DNA of 64,000 nucleotides, from the NCBI GenBank assembly GCA_002305015.1, contig DBPW01000008.1, forward strand, positions 46,824 through 110,823. The letters run 5' to 3'. Source of the stretch: Bacteroidales bacterium UBA1410. Lineage in GTDB: Bacteria; Bacteroidota; Bacteroidia; Bacteroidales; Dysgonomonadaceae. A program made the translations under genes and the position numbers. Shown here piece after piece: positions 16,917 to 24,230 of this stretch. A model generated the notes under the pieces. That model did not search any database. It had not been told where the DNA came from and saw only the letters and a list, made by a program, of their open reading frames with translations. Every line of letters starts with the position of its first letter. The stretch's first letter is position 1.

Positions 16917-18641
16917 TTAAGCTAAAGCATCAATCATACTCATTATTTCTTCACTCGTATAACCGATCAGGTTGATGGCATCTACCGGACAAACGGGGGT
17001 ACACATGCCACATCCCTTGCACACCATCGGGTTGACGGATGCAACCGTTCTTCCTCCCATCTCTATCTGTTCGATAGCATCGAACGGACAGGCGTTGCTG
17101 CATTTGTTGCACCAAGAGCATGCATCCTGGTCAATTTTGGCGATGATCGGTTCCGTTTCGAGTGTCCCTTTACTGATATACGAAAACGATTTTGTTGCAG
17201 CCGATAAGGCCGAATTTACCGACTCGCTGATGTTTTTCGGCCCTTGACAAGTTCCGGCAATCGTTACACCATCGATCACGGTTTCCACCGGTCGGAGCTT
17301 CATGTGAATTTCGTTGAAAAACCGGTCTCTGCCTTTCGGCAATTTAAGCAGCGTACCGATAGATTGATCGGCTCGCGGCATCATTCCGGTTACAAGTACC
17401 ACCAAATCGACTTCCATTTCCATTTCCCTCCCGGCCGAAAGAATATCTTTTACGGTTACGACCGTTTTTTTGCCTTCGGTACGAATTTCGGGAAGATTTT
17501 GTTCATCGAATTGCAGGTACAGATCACCCATTTGCAGTGATTCGGCATATAGCAGCTCCTGCTTGCCATAGGTGCGAATGCCACGCGTGAGATGAATATT
17601 TTGAATGCCCTTGAATTTTTTGTTGGCTTCGATGGCCGTATGAATAACCGAAGTACAGCAAAAACGCGAACAATACGTATTTTCGTCCTCGCCTTGACGG
17701 CTGCCAACACAATAGATATAAGCAATATTGTTTATTTTCTTGCCGTTGAACTCTAATGATTTTCCGGTGAATTTATCGACCAGTTGTTTAAATTCGGGCA
17801 AAGTGATCACAGCCTCGCTTGTTCCGAATCCATATTCCCCTTGTTTCGGCAAATAATGATCGTAGCCTGTTGCTACCACAATTGAACCTACATGCAATTC
17901 GATGATTTCCATCGGATCGTCCTCTTTCTGCGGACGCCGACGAATTTTTAGTTCGAAGTTGCCAATACTCCCTTTGTTCCCTATCACCTCGGCGTCGGTT
18001 AGTATGGTAACATTGTTATACTTTCGTAAATCGTTCTCGATACGCATCGTCAATTCGAAACCTTTTTCATCGGTCATAAACAAGCTGCCCCATTCGGCGG
18101 TGTGCCCACCCAATCGGTTTTCCTTTTCGATCAGGATCACATTCGATTTTTTTTCGGCGAGCGACAAAGTTGCTTTCATTCCGGCAATTCCGCCACCGAT
18201 GACGGCAATGGTTTTTTCGGCTTCGAACTGATTGGGAAACAGCGGATCGGCGTATCGCGATTTGGCAATGGCCGCCTTCACCAGTCGAATGGCTTTTTCG
18301 GTTGCGCCGAGTTTGTCGTCGGAATGTGCCCATGAAGCTTGTTCGCGAATATTGGCATGAACATACGTATATTTGTTCAAATCACCCCGTTCGGTAACAT
18401 TGCGAAAGGTGGTGAGATGCAATTTGGGCGAACACGAAGCTACAATCACTCCGTCGAGATTGTACTCGTGGATGTCCTGCACCATATCGGTTTGGTTGGC
18501 ATCCGAACAGGCAAACATCGTGGTTTTTGCCATCACCACACCCTCCTCGTGTTCAATGGCAGCGCGTACCTTTTCTACATCAACGTAGTCGGAAATATTT
18601 CCGCCGCAATGGCAAATATAAACGCCTATTCTTTCTTTCAT
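16917..18641 (-). CDS. HdrA-like flavoprotein, QmoB-like (no MvhD extension)
   Basis: 574 residues. It begins with the HdrA N-terminal domain (IGVYICHCGGNISDYV, C10, C12). An FAD Rossmann fold follows (AVIGGGIAGMKA near 146-156), then the HdrA cysteine set C311 and YCSRFCC (C324, C328, C329). The C-terminal 2[4Fe-4S] ferredoxin has C508/511/514/518 and C541/544/547/551. Known HdrA proteins use FAD and Fe-S clusters to pass, and sometimes bifurcate, electrons. QmoB of sulfate reducers has an extra C-terminal MvhD-like domain; this one stops after the ferredoxin, and a separate MvhD-like gene lies upstream. ATG overlaps the preceding stop by four bases. Confidence 0.88.
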   Translation of the reverse strand: MKERIGVYICHCGGNISDYVDVEKVRAAIEHEEGVVMAKTTMFACSDANQTDMVQDIHEYNLDGVIVASCSPKLHLTTFRNVTERGDLNKYTYVHANIREQASWAHSDDKLGATEKAIRLVKAAIAKSRYADPLFPNQFEAEKTIAVIGGGIAGMKATLSLAEKKSNVILIEKENRLGGHTAEWGSLFMTDEKGFELTMRIENDLRKYNNVTILTDAEVIGNKGSIGNFELKIRRRPQKEDDPMEIIELHVGSIVVATGYDHYLPKQGEYGFGTSEAVITLPEFKQLVDKFTGKSLEFNGKKINNIAYIYCVGSRQGEDENTYCSRFCCTSVIHTAIEANKKFKGIQNIHLTRGIRTYGKQELLYAESLQMGDLYLQFDEQNLPEIRTEGKKTVVTVKDILSAGREMEMEVDLVVLVTGMMPRADQSIGTLLKLPKGRDRFFNEIHMKLRPVETVIDGVTIAGTCQGPKNISESVNSALSAATKSFSYISKGTLETEPIIAKIDQDACSWCNKCSNACPFDAIEQIEMGGRTVASVNPMVCKGCGMCTPVCPVDAINLIGYTSEEIMSMIDALA

Positions 18642-19942
18642 ACGCTTTGATACCGGGTTAAGTAACTGATTGCTTCCGATGATGCCGAACCGGCCGATAG
18701 AATGGAATCGGGGATGTCCATCGGTCCCGATGCCGTGCCGGCAACAAAAACGCCGTCGATACTGGTCTTGGCCGGACTGCCTAACAAATCTTGCTGTGCC
18801 ACAAACTGCAACGGATCGAGTTTGAGAGAACTGCCGTCAAATATTTTTCCTGCTGAGGGATTGGATTTTACCCCCACCGAAAGCACTACCATATCGTGTT
18901 CGGCTTCCTTGACCACTCCTTCGGCTATATCTTCGTATCGAAGAATAAGATTTCCGTTTTCTTTCTCGGTGATTTTGCCGATTTTTCCCTTCACGAAATT
19001 TACGCCCATTCCTTTGGCTTGTTGGTAGAATTCTTCAAATCCTTTGCCAAAAGATCGAATGTTGATGTAATAAATCGTAATATCGGCCATCGGGAGAGCA
19101 CCCATCAGCAATTGAGCCTGCTTTATAGAGTACATGCAGCAAATTTGTGAGCAAATGGGGTTGCCGACAGTGTTATCGCGCGAACCGGTGCAGAGCACAT
19201 AAGCGATGCGGTCGGGTACTTTACCATCGCCAGGTCGTAAAATGGTATTGTACGGTCGTGTCGGAGCAATTTCACGTTCCATCTGCATAGACGTGATTAC
19301 GTTTTTGTATTGACCATAACCGAAGCGTGGTATCTCGAGTGGATCGAAAAGATTGAAACCGGTGGCGAGGATAACTGTTTTGGCGTGAAGCTCATAGTAT
19401 TCCGTTTCCATCGTAAAGTCGATGCAATGCGTAGGACAGGCTTTTTCGCAAGCGCCGCACAGGGTGCAATTTTCGATATCGATGACCGCTGCTTTGGGAT
19501 TGGCAATGCTGAATGGAATAAAAGCCGCCTTGCGACCGATGAGCCCGAATTGATATTCGTCCCGAACGCTCACAGGGCATGCTTTTTCGCACAGTTGACA
19601 TGCCGTGCAGCCTTCCACTCTTACATAACGTGGTTTTTTCGAGATTTGTGCAACGAAATCGTTATCGCCTTTTTTCGCGATGTGGGTTACCTCGCTTTCG
19701 GTGAAAACGGTGATATTTTTGTGTCGAGCTATTTCCGATACTTTTGGAGTCGTGATGCAAGCGGCACAATCGAGGGTCGGGAAAACCTTACTCAACAAAA
19801 TCATTTTCCCTCCAAGCGAATGATCTTTTTCTACCAGCAACACCTTGTAGCCGGTGTTTGCAAGATTGATAGCGGCTTCGCCTCCGGCAATTCCCGCGCC
19901 GATTACCAAAGCATCGTACTCGATAATTTTTCGTTCTTCCAT
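18638..19942 (-). CDS. HdrA-like flavoprotein, QmoA-like
   Basis: 434 residues. FAD motif VIGAGIAGGEAA at 13-24 and LVEKDHSLGGKM. A cysteine pair C59/C62 (LDCAACITTPKV) is followed by an inserted 2[4Fe-4S] ferredoxin domain with C112/115/118/122 and C159/162/165/169. Then comes the HdrA signature C251 plus ICSQICC (C264, C268, C269), and the final FVAGTASGPMDIPDS FAD closure. Shorter than methanogen HdrA and lacking its N-terminal domain, as in QmoA. It overlaps MvhD (one base) upstream and the QmoB-like gene (four bases) downstream, so translation is coupled. Confidence 0.88.
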   Translation of the reverse strand: MEERKIIEYDALVIGAGIAGGEAAINLANTGYKVLLVEKDHSLGGKMILLSKVFPTLDCAACITTPKVSEIARHKNITVFTESEVTHIAKKGDNDFVAQISKKPRYVRVEGCTACQLCEKACPVSVRDEYQFGLIGRKAAFIPFSIANPKAAVIDIENCTLCGACEKACPTHCIDFTMETEYYELHAKTVILATGFNLFDPLEIPRFGYGQYKNVITSMQMEREIAPTRPYNTILRPGDGKVPDRIAYVLCTGSRDNTVGNPICSQICCMYSIKQAQLLMGALPMADITIYYINIRSFGKGFEEFYQQAKGMGVNFVKGKIGKITEKENGNLILRYEDIAEGVVKEAEHDMVVLSVGVKSNPSAGKIFDGSSLKLDPLQFVAQQDLLGSPAKTSIDGVFVAGTASGPMDIPDSILSAGSASSEAISYLTRYQSV

Positions 19943-20358
19943 TAATTGTTGTTTGAATGGATGGTTTTTATCAGATAATCGTTGAAGCTGCGCATTTGCT
20001 TCACAAAGGCCTCACTGCAAACTGAGCACAGGGCGGCCATGCGCAAACGGGCAGGATCGATTTCCTTTTCTTTCATTTTTTCGTGCGTCATCGCCACGAT
20101 ATTCCCGGTTTTTTCGGTACACGATTCACCGAAAATACAATCGGTGCCGTCGGCAGCAATGAAAACTCCGTCGAAACCTTTTTCATAGGCATGCATAATC
20201 CACGACGGCTTGATCCCGCTCGAACATGGGACGGTGATGGTATAAACCGTAGGCGGATAGTGCAGCTTAAGCAATCCCGCCATATCGATGGCGGGATCCG
20301 AAATCTTTTCGGTGGAGAATACGAGTATCTTTGCGTTTTTGTTGAAGGAATCCGACAT
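19942..20358 (-). CDS. MvhD/FlpD-like iron-sulfur subunit
   Basis: 138 residues of the MvhD family (hydrogenase or formate dehydrogenase-linked small Fe-S subunit that hands electrons to HdrA). Family features: PCSSGIKPSWIMHAYEKG with C45, GVFIAADGTDCIFGESC with C74 and C80, and CSVCSEAF with C111 and C114, set within the usual KxxxIDPARLRMAAL context. The protein has no hydrogenase partner in the window. In sulfate reducers this module is the C-terminal domain of QmoB; here it is a separate gene immediately before the QmoA-like gene. Confidence 0.82.
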   Translation of the reverse strand: MSDSFNKNAKILVFSTEKISDPAIDMAGLLKLHYPPTVYTITVPCSSGIKPSWIMHAYEKGFDGVFIAADGTDCIFGESCTEKTGNIVAMTHEKMKEKEIDPARLRMAALCSVCSEAFVKQMRSFNDYLIKTIHSNNN

Positions 20359-20385
20359 TTCGAAACAGTTTTTTCAGTGTTGAGG

Positions 20386-20637
20386 TTATTTTTTTCTCAG
20401 GTAAACTTTGAAATATCCGTTCTCGTCGATTGATCCGAGATATTCGTGTCCCTGTTTGGTGCACCATTTCGGGATGTCGATTTTTGTGCCTTCGTCGGCC
20501 GACAATACTTCCATCACATCTCCCACATTGATGGTGCCGATGGCTTTTTTCGCTTCCAAAAGCGGTCCCGGACAGGCAGTCCCGCGTGCATCTACCGATT
20601 TGGCTACTTTCAATTCTTTCAATTCTTCTGTGGTCAT
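20386..20637 (-). CDS. TusA-family sulfur carrier protein
   Basis: 83 residues. The defining CPGP motif is at 22-25 in DARGTACPGPLLEAKKAI; its cysteine carries persulfide sulfur in TusA. The rest (GDVMEVLSADEGTKIDIPKWC) follows the beta-alpha-beta-alpha-beta-beta fold, with an additional cysteine in PKWCTKQGHEYLG and a C-terminal strand YFKVYLRKK. TusA proteins serve tRNA thiolation, molybdenum cofactor or dissimilatory sulfur transfer. Placement between DsrE2-like and MvhD-like genes favours a sulfur-oxidation or polysulfide role here, but that is inference. Confidence 0.9.
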   Translation of the reverse strand: MTTEELKELKVAKSVDARGTACPGPLLEAKKAIGTINVGDVMEVLSADEGTKIDIPKWCTKQGHEYLGSIDENGYFKVYLRKK

Positions 20638-20720
20638 AACATTTGTTTTTTATGTTTTCTCCCTTTTGGTTGAGGAAACGAGGTGAATATTTAATGAGAA
20701 TAATTTTTATTGGGAAACGT

Positions 20721-21287
20721 TCAAATAAACCATTGCATGCTGCTTTCGCCAGCATCGGCAACAAAAGTGGTTGCCCCTGCATAACGAAGATTGGGATAAT
20801 CAATCATTTCTTCTTTCTTGAAACCCATCAGGTGCATCGACATTTCGCATACCGTGATTTCGATTCCGAGTTCGGCCGCTTCCTCGAACATTTCGTCGAG
20901 CGACATTACGCCTTGTTTTTTCATCAGACTTTTGATCATCATCGGTCCCATCCCGCACATGTTAAGCCTCGATAATTTCAGTTTGTTGCGTCCTTTGGGA
21001 AGCAGGAATCCAAACATTTTCGAAATAAAATCCTTTCCTTTTGCTTTCTTTTTGGGATCGCGCAAAGCCGCCAATGCCCAAAAGGAAAAAAACAGTTTCA
21101 CTTGTGTATCCATAGCTGCGGCAGCCAGTGAGATAATCATTCCGGCCAATATTTTATCCATATCGCCCGAAACAATGGCGATGGACAGCTGATCTTTTCG
21201 CGAATTTTCCATTCGTGTGGTTTGAGCTTTTAGGGTTTCGAGTTCCGCCAAAAGCTTTTCCATGCTTATTTCTCCTGATTTTTCCAT
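20721..21287 (-). CDS. DsrE2-like protein (DsrE/DsrF/peroxiredoxin-like)
   Basis: 188 residues from ATG 21287 (MEKSGEISMEKLLAEL); an upstream in-frame ATG at 21314 would run into the promoter region. A leading helix (coiled-coil type) is followed by a DsrE domain. The DsrE2 signature elements are a hydrophobic FFSFWALAALRDPKKK stretch, methionine-rich LNMCGMGPMMIKSLM, and TVCEMSMHLMGF with its conserved cysteine. DsrE2 proteins accompany TusA and rhodanese in sulfur oxidisers and are thought to move sulfane sulfur. It is the first gene of the operon and is divergent from the Crp-family gene. Confidence 0.85.
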   Translation of the reverse strand: MEKSGEISMEKLLAELETLKAQTTRMENSRKDQLSIAIVSGDMDKILAGMIISLAAAAMDTQVKLFFSFWALAALRDPKKKAKGKDFISKMFGFLLPKGRNKLKLSRLNMCGMGPMMIKSLMKKQGVMSLDEMFEEAAELGIEITVCEMSMHLMGFKKEEMIDYPNLRYAGATTFVADAGESSMQWFI

Positions 21288-21351
21288 GTTGTTGTTTTTT
21301 GTGGATGAATACAATGCGAAATAAGGAAATATTTCTTTATTAATTTCTTTT

Positions 21352-21394
21352 TATCACGTGCAGAATCATACAATATTTTGTGATATGTATCACT
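21352..21394. promoter_or_regulatory. Crp/Fnr-type operator between the sulfur operon and its regulator
   Basis: TGTGA-TATGTA-TCACT (21379-21394) matches the Crp consensus TGTGA-N6-TCACA at nine of ten positions; its core GTGATATGTATCAC is an inverted repeat with a two-base centre. A further half site TATCAC lies at 21352-21357. The palindrome overlaps the -33 region of the rightward promoter, which predicts autoregulation. It lies about 90 bases upstream of the leftward operon start, a normal place for activation. Confidence 0.65.
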
Positions 21395-21401
21395 TTTTAG
21401 A

Positions 21402-21409
21402 TATCTTTG
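21402..21409 (+). promoter_or_regulatory. -7 box of the Crp-family regulator gene
   Basis: TATCTTTG matches TAnnTTTG; a TTTG lies 21 bases upstream at 21377. The box ends only four bases before the ATG at 21414, so the transcript may be leaderless. Confidence 0.55.
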
Positions 21410-21413
21410 TCGC

Positions 21414-22091
21414 ATGAAAAACGAATGCTACAATTGTGCCTGTGTCATGAGATCGATGCAGTCGCTCAAAAACTGTCAATTAGAACAGCTTGAAAGTAAT
21501 CATGCTGTAGTTCAATTTCGAAAAGGAGATTCTATCATTAAACAGGGAATGTTTTCGACCAATGTAGTTTTTTTGAAAAGCGGGTTGGTCAAAATTCATA
21601 TCACCGGTCCTTATCACGAACAGATCGTGCGTTTGGCCAAAGCACCCACTTATTTGGGCTTGCCGACCACCATCGGCGATAAAATCAATCAATATTCCGT
21701 CACAGCGGTGCAGGATTCTGAAGTTTGCTTTATCGATCTGAACATCTTTAAACGTGTATTGGAGGAAAACAAAGTCTTTTCGTCCTATATCATTCTCGAG
21801 TTATGCAAAAGCGAACTCGAAAGCTATCGCAGGTGTGCTAATCGCACTCAAAAGCAGACGAGAGGCAATTTGGCTGATGTTTTGATTGATTTGTCGGAAA
21901 ATGTTTTCGAGTCGGATGAATTTGTTTTGCCCATTTCTCAATCGGATATCGGCAATTTGGTGGATGCTAGTCGCGAAAGCGTGAATAGACTTCTATCCGA
22001 GCTAATTAACGATGGGATCATACGCATGGAAGGACGAAAAATAGAAATTTTGAACAAATATTCACTGCAATTGATTTCGCAAAACGGATAA
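21414..22091 (+). CDS. Crp/Fnr-family transcriptional regulator
   Basis: 225 residues. Cyclic-nucleotide-binding-type beta barrel (FRKGDSIIKQGMFSTNVVFLKSGLVKIHI) and a C-terminal winged helix with LPISQSDIGNLVDASRESVNRLLSEL as the HTH recognition segment. The N terminus has a cysteine group C5, C8, C10 and C21, which could bind an Fe-S cluster as in FNR. Similar N-terminal cysteines are common in Bacteroidota members of the family, so this is not proof. It lacks the arginine/serine cAMP phosphate pocket pattern of Crp as far as I can see. It is divergent from the Hdr/TusA/DsrE2 operon and is the likely controller. Confidence 0.9.
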   Translation: MKNECYNCACVMRSMQSLKNCQLEQLESNHAVVQFRKGDSIIKQGMFSTNVVFLKSGLVKIHITGPYHEQIVRLAKAPTYLGLPTTIGDKINQYSVTAVQDSEVCFIDLNIFKRVLEENKVFSSYIILELCKSELESYRRCANRTQKQTRGNLADVLIDLSENVFESDEFVLPISQSDIGNLVDASRESVNRLLSELINDGIIRMEGRKIEILNKYSLQLISQNG

Positions 22092-22250
22092 AGTGACGAC
22101 CCTCCTTTGGGATTATCGAGCTGATATGGATGGAATTTCCCCATACCCCTCTAATTTCTATCATTCGATTTTTTTACCGGCTGTTATGTGGATTGGAAAT
22201 GAGGGAAAATCAGTAATTCCATTTTTTTTCTGTCCTTCCCGTATAATAAT

Positions 22251-22258
22251 TAACTTTG
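22251..22258 (+). promoter_or_regulatory. -7 box upstream of the BtuF-like gene
   Basis: TAACTTTG matches TAnnTTTG and predicts a leader of about 110 bases before the ATG at 22377. Confidence 0.45.
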
Positions 22259-22279
22259 CAAATAATGATGAAAGCTTTT

Positions 22280-22307
22280 GTTTCAATGAGGCGGTACTTT
22301 TTGAAAC
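22280..22307 (+). promoter_or_regulatory. Stem-loop in the leader of the importer operon
   Basis: GTTTCAA (22280-22286) pairs with TTGAAAC (22301-22307) around a 14-base loop, in the predicted leader. The B12-box and other cobalamin riboswitch signatures are not seen. Function unknown. Confidence 0.35.
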
Positions 22308-22376
22308 AGGTGCTGTAATTGAAGACGGCGATTGTTGTTTTTTGCAACTTAAATAACTTAGCTTATATTCATCCAT

Positions 22377-23195
22377 ATGAAAATGAAACTTCTTGCTTCT
22401 GCATTGTTTATTGCTGTATGGACATGTTCTTTTGCTCAAAAAACGTACAGAAGGATTGTTTCGCTGGCACCTTCGCTCACGCAAAGTTTGTATTACCTTG
22501 AGGCTCAGGATAACCTTGTGGGATGCACCAGCTATTGCGAAGCGGCCAAAAAAGATCGTAAGCCTATTGTTGCTTCTGCCGTTAAGCCCAATCTCGAAAA
22601 AATAATCAGCCTGAAGCCCGACCTTGTGGTAGTTGCCGGATTGACCGATCCGAAAGACATCGAAACATTGCGAAAATTCGGTATCCGAGTGGAAATATTC
22701 CCATCGCCCAAGTCGTTTGCCGGTATATGTGATCAGTTTATTTGTTTAGGTGCTTTTGTGGGGAAGAAAGAAAAAGCATGGGCGATTGTGGAAGAATGCA
22801 AACGAAAAATTAGCGATATTACTGCGAAAATAAAATGGGAGGGAACGCCTAAGGTATTTTTTCAAATTGGGGCCGATCCTTTGTTTACCGTTATTCCTAA
22901 CACGTTTATGGATGACTATATCCGATTTCTTGGTGGAGAAAATATTGCCAAAGACCTGAAACGGGGAACCGTGGGAAGGGAATTTGTCATCGCAAAGAAT
23001 CCCGATTATATATTTATTGCCACGATGGGAATTACGGGAGAGGAAGAAAAGAAAATCTGGAGTAAATATTCCAACCTGAATGCGGCAAAGAATAACCGGA
23101 TATTTATTGTCGATTCCGACTTGGCATGTCAACCTACCCCGATAACTTTTGTGCAAACGATGGAAGTTTTGCAGCAAAAGATCCTCGGGAAATAG
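22377..23195 (+). CDS. Periplasmic substrate-binding protein, BtuF/helical-backbone metal receptor family
   Basis: 272 residues. Signal peptide (MKMKLLASALFIAVWTCSFA, cleaved before Q). It has the class III binding-protein layout: RIVSLAPSLTQSLYYL, LVGCTSYCEAAK, LEKIISLKPDLVV, FPSPKSFAGICDQF, a long rigid helix, and VFFQIGADPLFTVIPNTFMDDYI. Closest in style to BtuF (vitamin B12), but siderophore or haem receptors share the fold. No lipobox is evident. First gene of a three-gene importer with the permease 18 bases downstream. No TonB receptor adjoins, so the ligand is not fixed. Confidence 0.85.
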   Translation: MKMKLLASALFIAVWTCSFAQKTYRRIVSLAPSLTQSLYYLEAQDNLVGCTSYCEAAKKDRKPIVASAVKPNLEKIISLKPDLVVVAGLTDPKDIETLRKFGIRVEIFPSPKSFAGICDQFICLGAFVGKKEKAWAIVEECKRKISDITAKIKWEGTPKVFFQIGADPLFTVIPNTFMDDYIRFLGGENIAKDLKRGTVGREFVIAKNPDYIFIATMGITGEEEKKIWSKYSNLNAAKNNRIFIVDSDLACQPTPITFVQTMEVLQQKILGK

Positions 23196-23213
23196 CATCA
23201 AACCCTTTGTAAA

Positions 23214-24230
23214 ATGGACAAAAAGACATTATCATGGAGCATGTATGTGTTATTGCTGTTGGTGGCGGTATTTTTTGCCTTCCTGCTATCGCTGAGCGTT
23301 GGTGAAGTATCCATCCCCTTTCGAGATATAGTGTCTGTTTTGTCCGACAAAGACAGTATGGAATACGGTGTGCTTTCTTATATTCGCATTCCTCGCACAT
23401 TGTTGGGCTTTGCTGTTGGCGGCGGGTTAAGCCTTTCCGGAGCCATTTTGCAGGGTATTTATCGCAATCCGTTGGTTGAACCCTACACGCTGGGTATCTC
23501 GGGTGGCGCATCGTTGGGAGTAACTTTCGCCATTGTGTCAGGGCTGCATCTGATCAATACCTTATTTCTTCCGTTTGCCGGCTTCATCGGCGCTTTAGCC
23601 ACCCTATTTCTTGTATATGCGCTAAGCATTCGCCGTGGAGCGCCCGATATTAACCGCATGCTGCTCATTGGGGTAATGATCAGTTTTATTTCTTCTTCTC
23701 TCATGATGTTTCTCATGTCGGTTGCTTCATCAGAAAATATTCACGGTATCATTTTTTGGACGATGGGATCGCTCAATGAGTCCAACAATGTCATGATCGG
23801 CTTGATGGTTATATTGTCTGTAATTGGGTTGCTCGTATCTTACTTTTTTGTCATTCCGTTGAATGCTTTGCGCCTCGGAGAAGAAAAAGCCCGCCATCTG
23901 GGAATCGATTCCGGCACGACCATCCGAATTCTTTTCGTCGTTTCTTCTCTTCTCACGGGAGCATGCATATCGGTGGCAGGGATCATTGGATTTGTGGGAT
24001 TGGTGATCCCCCATATTGTTCAGCTGTGGGTAGGATCGGATTATCGCATCAAACTTATTGCTTCTTTTTTGAGCGGAAGCGTCTTTTTGATTTTATGCGA
24101 TGTGGCAGCCCGTACGATTATTGCTCCCAACGAGCTTCCGATAGGCGTCATTACGGGAATTGTGGGCGGCATCGTTTTCATCGTATTGTTGAGTCGTTCC
24201 GGGAAACCTGCCAAACTTGTGCAAAGATGA
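23214..24230 (+). CDS. FecCD/BtuC-type ABC transporter permease
   Basis: 338 residues and about ten membrane helices. Family blocks seen: RIPRTLLGFAVGGGLSLSGAILQGIYRNPL (periplasmic and gating helices), EPYTLGISGGASLG, and RLGEEKARHLGIDSG (coupling helices to the ATPase). GACISVAGIIGFVGLVIPHIV follows, and PNELPIGVITGIVGG is near the end. It exchanges cobalamin or ferric chelates between the binding protein and cytoplasm. Its last codon overlaps the ATPase start (ATGA). Confidence 0.93.
   Translation: MDKKTLSWSMYVLLLLVAVFFAFLLSLSVGEVSIPFRDIVSVLSDKDSMEYGVLSYIRIPRTLLGFAVGGGLSLSGAILQGIYRNPLVEPYTLGISGGASLGVTFAIVSGLHLINTLFLPFAGFIGALATLFLVYALSIRRGAPDINRMLLIGVMISFISSSLMMFLMSVASSENIHGIIFWTMGSLNESNNVMIGLMVILSVIGLLVSYFFVIPLNALRLGEEKARHLGIDSGTTIRILFVVSSLLTGACISVAGIIGFVGLVIPHIVQLWVGSDYRIKLIASFLSGSVFLILCDVAARTIIAPNELPIGVITGIVGGIVFIVLLSRSGKPAKLVQR

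Noticed and set aside
22093..22356. Open frame of 87 codons after the Crp gene
   Set aside because: It runs across the promoter and leader of the importer operon and has no domain-like features.
22259..22376. Cobalamin riboswitch before the BtuF-like gene
   Set aside because: The B12-box and flanking conserved helices are absent; only a simple stem-loop is present.
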